Below, one piece after another: positions 17,261 to 23,404 of a stretch of 64,000 nucleotides of DNA. Location: positions 1 through 64,000 of the forward strand of contig CAZGXI010000011.1 in the NCBI GenBank assembly GCA_964529715.1, written 5' to 3'. The notes below the pieces were generated by a model. The model was not told the DNA's origin, did not search any database, and saw only the letters and a list, made by a program, of their open reading frames with translations. Position 1 is the first letter of the stretch; every line of letters starts with the position of its first letter. Position numbers and translations under genes: made by a program. The stretch is from CAZGXI01 sp964529715 (GTDB taxonomy: Bacteria > Chloroflexota > Anaerolineae > Aggregatilineales > Ch27).

Positions 17261-17526
17261 GGACGTAGAGGTGCAGGGCAGACGGCGGGGGATCCGGGCG
17301 AAAACGTCTGCCCTTTGTCGGTCAAGGCGATGCTGCGCGCCCGGCCCGGCGCGCGCGTGATCAAGCCCCAGCCTTCCAGCCGATCCAGATGACGGATCAC
17401 TGACGACGGCCAGACCAGGCCACACCCGGCAGCGATCTCCTTGAGCGTCGGCGGCCAGAGGTGCATCGCCAGGTACTCACGGATAAAGAGGAACACTTGC
17501 ATCGTCGTGTCCATGTGATCGACCAT
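17197..17526 (-). CDS. LexA-like DNA-binding protein lacking the peptidase domain
   Basis: A 109-residue protein. Residues about 8-64 match the LexA N-terminal winged helix: FIREYLAMHLWPPTLKEIAA, then GLVWPSSVIRHLDRLEGWGL and ITRAPGRARSIALT. LexA normally continues with a Ser/Lys self-cleaving domain of over 100 residues; here a Pro/Arg-rich tail of about 40 residues replaces it, so RecA-triggered cleavage cannot occur. ATG 17526 (upstream acgagg) places the palindrome at 17569-17586 in the promoter region; ATG 17514 is an alternative. It may be a truncated LexA paralog acting as a constitutive or competing repressor. The gene overlaps the convergent lipoprotein gene tail. Confidence 0.75.
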   Translation of the reverse strand: MVDHMDTTMQVFLFIREYLAMHLWPPTLKEIAAGCGLVWPSSVIRHLDRLEGWGLITRAPGRARSIALTDKGQTFSPGSPAVCPAPLRPHPRKKRPTGTDSPGNNSPVR

Positions 17527-17568
17527 AAACCTCGTTTCTGATAGCCCTTCTTGCTTGTGCATCGTATC

Positions 17569-17586
17569 ACAGAACAATTGTTCTGT
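17569..17586. promoter_or_regulatory. Perfect 18-bp palindrome with GAAC-N4-GTTC core
   Basis: The sequence is acagaacaattgttctgt, self-complementary throughout. Its core GAAC-AATT-GTTC matches the classical Gram-positive LexA (Cheo) box form. It lies 43 bases upstream of the LexA-like start and just upstream of a possible extended -10 (tgtgatacg on the minus strand), so autoregulation is likely. This is inference from the motif and position. Confidence 0.75.
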
Positions 17587-17714
17587 CGATAAGCGAGGCA
17601 TTGGAGCGGGGTTGGAATCGCGTTTGGAGTTCGACGCGGCGGAGCAGGCGCCTTTACTGACCAGGGACAGGGCTTGACGATTGGGCGCGCGTCTGTCAGA
17701 ATCCGAGCCGGGTT

Positions 17715-17787
17715 GCCCCTGTAGCTCAGAGGATAGAGCAGAGGTTTCCTAAACCTTGTGTCGGCGGTTCGACTCCGCCCAGGGGCT
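17715..17787 (+). tRNA. tRNA-Arg (anticodon CCT)
   Basis: A full cloverleaf can be drawn. Acceptor arms are gcccctg and caggggc; the D arm is gctc...gagc; the anticodon stem is gaggt/acctt with loop ttcctaa, giving anticodon CCT; the T arm is ggcgg-ttcgact-ccgcc. The discriminator base is T. CCA is not encoded. It would read AGG arginine codons, which are rare in such GC-rich genes. Confidence 0.95.
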
Positions 17788-17816
17788 TATGCAAGGTGCT
17801 TCGGCGGCGGGCGGCG

Positions 17817-18449
17817 CTACAGCGGCGCGCCGTCGCTTTTTTCCCCAGCAGGCAGGCGGCGAATCCCGGCGATCACCAGCACCGCCGCCGCGACCAGGAA
17901 TGGGCTGAGCAGCAGCAGGCCGAACGACGCGGGGGTCGGGCCGGGCGGGTCGGGGATGCGGCTGCGAGCCTCGTCGTCGGGGGCGCGACGGCGGGCCAGT
18001 TCCAGGCGCAGGCTGATCTCCCCCTGGCGCATGGCCCAGGCGTGATTGGCCGCACAAACCGGCCTGAGCAGCCAGGCGAACCAGCGCAGCAGCCGTCGCT
18101 GGGCGCGCATAGCCCCTTCACACACGACATCCACTTCGGGTCCGGCCTGGATAAACGTCCATACCGCTGTGCCTGCGAAGCTACCTGTTGCCTGCACAGC
18201 CAGCCGATCCGGGGCCGCTTCGGTCACACAGCACTGCCAGTGCAGGGTATAGGGCAGCCAGCCTTTGGCGTGCAGGACAAAGGTCTTGCCGACGCCATCC
18301 GGGCCGCCCGGCGCGATCTCCTGGACACTCAGGCAGACGGCAGGCCACCAGCGCGGCAGGCCCGCCGCGTCGCCGAGAATCGCGCGCACTTCCGCAACTG
18401 TGCCTTCCACACGCCAGGTGGTAGTGAAGCGATAGTCGCTCGCGGCCAT
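17817..18449 (-). CDS. SRPBCC-superfamily protein with C-terminal membrane anchor
   Basis: A 210-residue protein. The first 145 residues fit a START/polyketide-cyclase-like fold: FTTTWRVEGTVAEVRAIL at the start, LPRWWPAVCLSVQEIAPG, and VWTFIQAGPEVDVVCEG with a long C-terminal helix. Such domains bind hydrophobic ligands. A membrane segment near residues 178-198 (FGLLLLSPFLVAAAVLVIAG) anchors the C-terminus. ATG 18449 follows gggagg. It is divergent from the DUF2142 gene. Confidence 0.75.
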   Translation of the reverse strand: MAASDYRFTTTWRVEGTVAEVRAILGDAAGLPRWWPAVCLSVQEIAPGGPDGVGKTFVLHAKGWLPYTLHWQCCVTEAAPDRLAVQATGSFAGTAVWTFIQAGPEVDVVCEGAMRAQRRLLRWFAWLLRPVCAANHAWAMRQGEISLRLELARRRAPDDEARSRIPDPPGPTPASFGLLLLSPFLVAAAVLVIAGIRRLPAGEKSDGAPL

Positions 18450-18586
18450 ACGCTGCCTCCCTGTGATGCGCCTTCCCCGCATTTGCATTCTAGGGACATG
18501 TACGGATAGAGTCAAACCGGGTTGCGCAGACGTGCCCAATGCGTGACCCGAATTGTTGCGGGCACCCTCATCGACAGGATACGAAT

Positions 18587-19990
18587 GTGGCTCGAACCGC
18601 TGAGCGCGCGTTGCTGGCGCTGATCCTGCTGGTCTACGCGATCCTGGCCGCGCTGTACGCCGTCAGGACGCCACCCTGGCAAATTCCCGACGAACCGGCG
18701 CACTACAACTACATCCGGCAGGTGGCGGCGGGCGGCTGCTGCCCGGAGATCACGCCGGAGGACTGGAACGCTGCCTATCTGGAAGACCTCAAGGCCAGCG
18801 GCTTCGACCCGGCCCTGCTGGGCAACCTGCCGGGCGTGCAGTACGAGGATCACCAGCCGCCGCTGTATTATCTGCTGGCCGCGCCGCTTTACGCCGCGAC
18901 GGGCGGGAATCTGATCGCCCTGCGGCTGTTTTCGGCGCTGCTAGGCGCAGGCGCGCTCCTGTGCGTCTACGGCATTGCGCGGGCCGCGACGAACAGCGCG
19001 CTCCTAGCGTTGAGCGCGGCGGCGTTCGCGGCGTTCGTACCGCAGCACGTGGCAATTCTGGCAGGCGTAGGCAACGATGCCCTGGCGGAACTGATCGTCG
19101 GCGTGGGCGCGTGGCTGGCAGTGCGGCACGTGGTCTTTGCCCCTGATCTGCCGCAAAGGACCTCCCTCCCCGGCAAGGGCGCGCGCGCGATTTTCCCTCT
19201 CCGTATATGGGAAGAGGAACAAGGGGTGGGGTTCGGCATGGGGCTGATCATCGGGCTGGGCTTCCTCACCAAAGCCTCCACCTGGCTGCTGGTGCTGCTG
19301 ATTCCACTGGCGGTGTGGCTGCGCTGGCGGCGTGAAGGACGTCCTCTGCCCGGCCTGTTCCGCGCGTGGGCGCTCGTCTTGATCCCGGCGCTGATCCTGG
19401 GGGCGCTGTGGTGGCTGCGCAACCTGGGTGTGTACGGCTGGCCGGATTTTATGGGCCTGGGCGCGCATGACCGTGTGGTGGTTGGGCAACTGCGCACGGC
19501 GGAGATGATCGCACAGGAGGGCATCGGCGTGTGGTTGGGAACGGGGCTGCGTGTCACCTTCCAGAGCTTCTGGGGACAGTTCGGCTGGATGGGCGTCCCG
19601 ATGCCGGCATGGGTTTACCTGGCGCTGCTAGCCTTCACCGGGGTCGCGTATGCGGGCCTGATCCTGCGGGCGGTGCGGGCGCGGCGGCAGGTAGCCCCGG
19701 CGACGGTCAGCCGGGACGCTCTGATCCTGCTGGTGGCGCTGTTCGGGCTGGGGATCGCGCAATTCCTTTACTACAACACGGCGTTTGTGCAGTTCCAGGG
19801 CCGCTACCTGTACCCGGCGATGGCGGCGTTCGCGCTGGCCTTTGCTGCCGGGATCGACGCCTGGGTCGGTTTGGCGGCAGATCGCTGGCCGGGGCTGCGC
19901 TGGCTGACGTTGGTGATCATGTTCGGGCTGGCGGGGCTGAGCGGCTACGCGCTGTGGCGCTTCGTGATCCCGAATCTGCGGGCGTGGTAA
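18587..19990 (+). CDS. Polytopic membrane protein, DUF2142/glycosyltransferase-like
   Basis: A 467-residue protein with about ten membrane spans. The first outer loop has PPWQIPDEPAHYNYIRQV and then EDHQPPLYYLLAAPLY. These DE..H and H.PPLYY motifs are typical of DUF2142 and of the GT-C lipid-linked sugar transferases. A role in moving sugars onto a membrane or cell-wall carrier is plausible. GTG 18587 (site acagga) is preferred to an ATG at 18539 with no site. A Pro/Gly/Glu-rich stretch at 19165-19235 looks like an inserted repeat. The next gene follows after 12 bases. Confidence 0.75.
   Translation: MARTAERALLALILLVYAILAALYAVRTPPWQIPDEPAHYNYIRQVAAGGCCPEITPEDWNAAYLEDLKASGFDPALLGNLPGVQYEDHQPPLYYLLAAPLYAATGGNLIALRLFSALLGAGALLCVYGIARAATNSALLALSAAAFAAFVPQHVAILAGVGNDALAELIVGVGAWLAVRHVVFAPDLPQRTSLPGKGARAIFPLRIWEEEQGVGFGMGLIIGLGFLTKASTWLLVLLIPLAVWLRWRREGRPLPGLFRAWALVLIPALILGALWWLRNLGVYGWPDFMGLGAHDRVVVGQLRTAEMIAQEGIGVWLGTGLRVTFQSFWGQFGWMGVPMPAWVYLALLAFTGVAYAGLILRAVRARRQVAPATVSRDALILLVALFGLGIAQFLYYNTAFVQFQGRYLYPAMAAFALAFAAGIDAWVGLAADRWPGLRWLTLVIMFGLAGLSGYALWRFVIPNLRAW
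19170..19235. repeat. Probable CCCTCTCC/GGGTGGGG-type repeat inside a coding sequence
   Basis: The stretch with ttttccctctccgtat and then aaggggtggggtt resembles the dispersed nested repeat at 7171-7260 (ccctctccc, gggagaggg, ttggggtgaggg). It falls in a loop of the DUF2142-like protein and keeps the frame, adding roughly 25 residues. Confidence 0.4.
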
Positions 19991-20002
19991 GCCGGGTGCG
20001 CC

Positions 20003-20596
20003 ATGACGGATGACGCTGCTACACTCCCTGACGGCTACACGCCGGTCCACACCTTCGTCGTGACGGGTCGGCGCGCTCTGGTGGGGATGAACCTGGTGGG
20101 CGTGCTGGTGTTCCTGGTCGGGCTGGCGGTGGTCCTGGCGTGGCGCTGGCTAGACGATCACCTGGGCCGCCCGCTGGCGCTGTCTGGCCTGCCGCGCGCC
20201 CTGCCGGAGTGGGTTTACCTGCCACTGGCGCTGGCGACCCTGGCCGCACACGAAGGGCTGCACGGCGCGGCGATCCGGCTGCTGGGGCATCGGCCTCGCT
20301 TCGGCGCGAAGCTGACCCGGCTGGTGCTCTACACCACTGCCGACGTGTACTTCACGCGGACGGAATACCTGATCGTTACCCTCGCGCCAATCGTGGGCCT
20401 GAGCATCGCCGGGCTGGCGGCGATGCTGCTGGCGCCGGCAGGGATCGCGCCCTGGTTGGGCGTCCTGGCGGCCATGAACGCCGCCGCGTCGGTGGGCGAC
20501 CTGTGGATGGCGGCGGTGACGGCCAGTTTTCCGCCACAGGCGCGCTTCCGTGACCGGGAGGACGGCATGACCGTATTCGCGCCGTCGCCGTCCTGA
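20003..20596 (+). CDS. DUF3267-type membrane protein (putative zincin)
   Basis: A 197-residue protein with about four membrane spans (near residues 25-47, 70-85, 125-145 and 150-175). AAHEGLHGAAI near residues 82-92 gives an HExxH motif next to a span, as in the DUF3267 putative membrane zinc proteases. KLTRLVLYTTADVYFT and then VTLAPIVGLS with a conserved Pro resemble the family's second half. The substrate is unknown. It starts 12 bases after the DUF2142 gene and its stop overlaps the first base of a TnpB remnant (TGATG). Confidence 0.72.
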   Translation: MTDDAATLPDGYTPVHTFVVTGRRALVGMNLVGVLVFLVGLAVVLAWRWLDDHLGRPLALSGLPRALPEWVYLPLALATLAAHEGLHGAAIRLLGHRPRFGAKLTRLVLYTTADVYFTRTEYLIVTLAPIVGLSIAGLAAMLLAPAGIAPWLGVLAAMNAAASVGDLWMAAVTASFPPQARFRDREDGMTVFAPSPS

Positions 20597-21060
20597 TGGA
20601 ACACAGAACAGTTGTGTTTCACTGGCTGCCGCGCAGTCGAACAGGCTGGCAGACCTTCACGGCAGCACGGCAAGAAGCCGCCCGGCTGTGGAACAATATG
20701 ATTGTGCGCCACGCACGTATTCGCCGCTGGCGCTTGCCCTGGCCGACCCGGCGGCGTTGGGAACGGTGGGCCAAACGGAAGTACCCCGGCCTGAGCGCCC
20801 AGTCGGTGCAGCAGACGATTGCGGAGTTCTGCGAAGTGGTCAACAGCGCGCGCCAGTTGCGCAAGAACGGCCACGCGGAAGCGCGCTATCCCTGCTACCG
20901 GGATGTCACCTACACCAACTGGCGACAACCGATGCGCTGGGAGCAGCTGCCGGAACCTACGTCACGCCGCCAGGGGCGCTCGTCGCCGGCGATGGCCTGG
21001 TGGCCGTCGCCCGCAGTCGGGCCACGCTGGACACGTCGGCGTATTCGCCCTGCGTGGTAG
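20596..21060 (+). pseudogene. tnpB: Truncated TnpB (IS200/IS605 OrfB) remnant
   Basis: About 115 residues match the N-terminal part of TnpB: AARQEAARLWNNMIVRHARI, then GLSAQSVQQTIAEFCEVVNS and RKNGHAEARYP...YRDVTYTN. The beta-barrel and the RuvC nuclease with its catalytic acids are missing; the frame ends after unrelated residues. TnpB is the RNA-guided nuclease ancestor of Cas12, so this copy is inactive. The reading frame opens on the last base of the DUF3267 gene, so either the original TnpB start or a fused remnant is possible. A matching element end follows at 21195-21306. Confidence 0.75.
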
Positions 21061-21077
21061 TGGGGCCGTAGCAGAGT

Positions 21078-21175
21078 GCCGGGAACTCAAGTCCCCGGCT
21101 ATGGATGTAAAGTCCACCGAAGTGGACTGGCATCTGCCGTCTCGATCTGCATTTTTCGTCCGCTTCAGCAGACCT
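21078..21175. repeat. Three-hairpin dispersed repeat unit, copy 2
   Basis: Homologous to 15502-15598: hairpin A at 21078-21099, hairpin B at 21111-21128, a degraded hairpin C at about 21157-21175, and shared spacers (gtctcga, gcattttt). It lies between the TnpB remnant and the element end, so it may have inserted into the dead element. Confidence 0.75.
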
Positions 21176-21194
21176 TGCGGACCTGGCTTGCAAA

Positions 21195-21306
21195 CCCGGA
21201 CAGGGCTTTCGGGACGTCACGTAGACCGCCGGGTCCAGCGCGCGCTGAGGCCCAGCACCAACGTACCGGGCCGGTGAGCCGCCACTTCAGGCAACGCAGT
21301 CGTTAC
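21195..21306 (+). mobile_element. Right-end/guide-RNA-like segment of the IS200/IS605 relic
   Basis: Positions 21195-21240 align with 9461-9506 (cccggac.gggc.ttcgg...acgtagaccgc.gggtcc.gcg). The last 30 bases (gccgccacttcaggcaacgcagtcgttac) align with 9519-9547 (ending gagtcgtcac). In active elements this area holds the element end and the TnpB guide RNA scaffold. Here the terminal stem is decayed. Confidence 0.5.
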
Positions 21307-21335
21307 TTACAGAAGGCCACAGGCTCATCAAGGCA

Positions 21336-21364
21336 CAGGGGCGGTTCGCCATGAACCGCCCCTG
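21336..21364. repeat. Perfect 12-bp-stem hairpin, AGGGGCGGTTC family
   Basis: The arms caggggcggttc and gaaccgcccctg enclose gccat. It lies 35 bases beyond the stop of the minus-strand sugar-binding protein gene and could end or protect its mRNA, though there is no T-run. Confidence 0.65.
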
Positions 21365-21398
21365 CCGTTGACCGAACTGTCTTCACACGCCGTCGGGA

Positions 21399-23159
21399 TT
21401 AACGCGGCGGGCAGTCTGCACAGACCCCCCGTGCGTCCTGGAGCGACTCCAATGTGACCAGCGCCAGGTCCACCGGGATGTACGCTTCGACTGGTGCGCC
21501 GGACAGGAATTCCGCCGCCGTCTCGACGCCGAGCCGCCCCATCACGGCAGGCTGCTGCGCAACCGTCGCCGCCAGCGCGCCCGCCTCGACTGCCGCCACC
21601 GCGTCGTCGATGGCGTCGAAGCCGACGAAGATGATGTCGGCATCGCGCCCGGCAGCCACTGCCGCCTCAATCGCGCCCAGGATCATTTCGTCGTTGTGGG
21701 CAAACACGCCCGCGATCTCCGGCTGCGCCTGCAAGATGTTCTCGAACACCGTCAGGCCCTCGGCCCGGTTGAAGTTGGCCGTCTGCCGCGCCACGATGGT
21801 CACGCCGGGGCACTCCGCGCTCATGTAATCGTTGAAGCCCTGGCCGCGATCCCGCGCCGCCGACGTGCCTGCGATCCCCTCCAGTTCCACCACGTTCCCC
21901 GCCCCACCCAGGGCGTTGCAGAGGAACTCCGCCGCCATGCGGCCACCGGCGACATTGTCGGAGGCGATGTGGCTGACCACCTCGCCGCCGTTGGCGCCCC
22001 GGTCGATGGTGAACACCGGGATGCCCGCCGCATTGGCTGCCTCAATCGACGGCACAATCGCGTCCGCGTCGGTCGGGTTCACCAGGATCGCGTCCACGCC
22101 CTGCGCGATCAGGTCTTCCATATTCGCCGCTTCCGTCGCCGGGTCGTCCTGCGAATCAACGACAACCAGTTCGACCGTGCCCATCGCGTCCGCAGCGGCC
22201 TGCGCGCCGTCGCGCAGCGTGACGAAGAAGGGGTTGTTCAGTGTCGAGAGCGACAGGCCGAGCGTGAGCTTTTGCACCACGCGCAGCGCCACCGGGATGT
22301 ACGCCTCGACCGTCTCGCCGTTCAGGGCAGCGACCGCTGTGCGCACGCCCAGATCGCCCATCAGGGCAGGCTGCTGCGCAATCGTCCCGGCCAGGGTGCC
22401 CGCATTGACGGCGGCCACCGCGTCGTCGATGGCGTCGAAGCCGACGAAGACGATCCCTTCCCGCCCGGCAGCCTGCGCCGCCTCAATCGCGCCCAGGATC
22501 ATTTCGTCGTTGTGGGCAAACACGCCCGCGATCTCCGGCTGCGCCTGCAAGATGTTCTCGAACACCGTCAGGCCCTCGGCCCGGTTGAAGTTGGCCGTCT
22601 GCCGCGCCACGATGGTCACGCCGGGGCACTCCGCGCTCATGTAATCGTTGAAGCCCTGGCCGCGATCCCGCGCCGCCGACGTGCCTGCGATCCCCTCCAG
22701 TTCCACCACGTTCCCCGCCCCACCCAGGGCGTTGCAGAGGAACTCCGCCGCCATGCGGCCACCGGCGACATTGTCGGAGGCGATGTGGCTGACCACCTCG
22801 CCGCCGTTGGCGCCCCGGTCGATGGTGAACACCGGGATGCCCGCCGCATTGGCTGCCTCAATCGACGGCACAATCGCGTCCGCGTCGGTCGGGTTCACCA
22901 GGATCGCGTCCACGCCCTGCGCGATCAGGTCTTCCATATTCGCCGCTTCCGTCGCCGGGTCGTCCTGCGAATCAACGACAACCAGTTCGACCGTGCCCAT
23001 CGCGTCCGCAGCGGCCTGCGCGCCGTCGCGCAGCGTGACGAAGAAGGGGTTGTTCAGTGTCGAGAGCGATAGACCGATGACGTAGCCCTGCGCCCCCGCA
23101 GGTGGCAGCGCGGCGGTCATCAGGGCGATCACCACCAGTAAAACCGCGATTTTTCTCAT
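21399..23159 (-). CDS. Double-domain sugar ABC transporter substrate-binding protein (RbsB-like, tandem duplication)
   Basis: A 586-residue exported protein: signal peptide (residues 1-23, AVLLVVIALMTAALPPAGAQ), then two complete ribose-binding-protein-like units joined head to tail. Each has LGLSLSTLNNPFFVTLRDGA-type start (VIGLS in the first, TLGLS in the second), DAIVPSIEAANAAGIPVFTI, the FAHNDEMILGAIEAA region, and VGFDAIDDAV. Normal family members have one unit of about 300 residues and act with RbsA/RbsC-type partners, none of which are adjacent. The N-terminal two-thirds of both units are identical in DNA (21661-22253 and 22477-23069, offset 816), while the C-terminal parts differ. The start has the site aaggagaaggcc. 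Confidence 0.88.
   Translation of the reverse strand: MRKIAVLLVVIALMTAALPPAGAQGYVIGLSLSTLNNPFFVTLRDGAQAAADAMGTVELVVVDSQDDPATEAANMEDLIAQGVDAILVNPTDADAIVPSIEAANAAGIPVFTIDRGANGGEVVSHIASDNVAGGRMAAEFLCNALGGAGNVVELEGIAGTSAARDRGQGFNDYMSAECPGVTIVARQTANFNRAEGLTVFENILQAQPEIAGVFAHNDEMILGAIEAAQAAGREGIVFVGFDAIDDAVAAVNAGTLAGTIAQQPALMGDLGVRTAVAALNGETVEAYIPVALRVVQKLTLGLSLSTLNNPFFVTLRDGAQAAADAMGTVELVVVDSQDDPATEAANMEDLIAQGVDAILVNPTDADAIVPSIEAANAAGIPVFTIDRGANGGEVVSHIASDNVAGGRMAAEFLCNALGGAGNVVELEGIAGTSAARDRGQGFNDYMSAECPGVTIVARQTANFNRAEGLTVFENILQAQPEIAGVFAHNDEMILGAIEAAVAAGRDADIIFVGFDAIDDAVAAVEAGALAATVAQQPAVMGRLGVETAAEFLSGAPVEAYIPVDLALVTLESLQDARGVCADCPPR
21661..22253. repeat. Long perfect direct repeat, copy 1 (partner at 22477-23069)
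   Basis: About 593 bases read identically to 22477-23069 at an offset of 816 bases (272 codons). It lies wholly within the sugar-binding gene. It reflects a recent duplication or gene conversion, or an assembly error. Confidence 0.9.
22477..23069. repeat. Long perfect direct repeat, copy 2 (partner at 21661-22253)
   Basis: Second copy of the 593-base identical tract. It encodes the first (N-terminal) binding unit, since the gene is on the minus strand. Confidence 0.9.
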
Positions 23160-23284
23160 GGCCTTCTCCTTGACTATCCACTGCAAATCGACCAAACGGG
23201 GATTTATTGGAGAAGAGCGGCGCGCCCTTCTCCACTGTTTCAATACTACCACAAAACACCCACGTGGGTGGACACGATGGCAGC

Positions 23285-23385
23285 GCAGCCGGGCACAAAA
23301 AACATCTCACTGCCAGGATCGCAAAGGACGCCAGGAAACATGGTGTATCCTTTGCGATCTTCGCGCCCTTTGCGGTGAACAAGCA
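23285..23385. repeat. gatcgcaaaggacgcc-type inverted repeat
   Basis: gatcgcaaaggacgcca is followed about 35 bases later by tttgcgatcttcgcgccctttgcggtg, which pairs loosely with it. Related wording occurs at about 45343-45395. It lies downstream of the TIR/WD40 gene and upstream of the binding-protein gene. No gene is seen in the 245-base gap. Confidence 0.5.
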
Positions 23386-23404
23386 GCCCCGCCGCTCTCC
23401 GCTG

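Noticed and set aside
21661..23069. Possible CRISPR or array-like repeat
   Set aside because: Only two long copies inside a gene; no spacer-repeat periodicity. No CRISPR array was seen anywhere in the window.
21696..23072. 458-codon plus-strand frame opposite the duplicated binding-protein gene
   Set aside because: Arg/His-rich and internally repeated only because the gene on the other strand is; no start signal and no domain.
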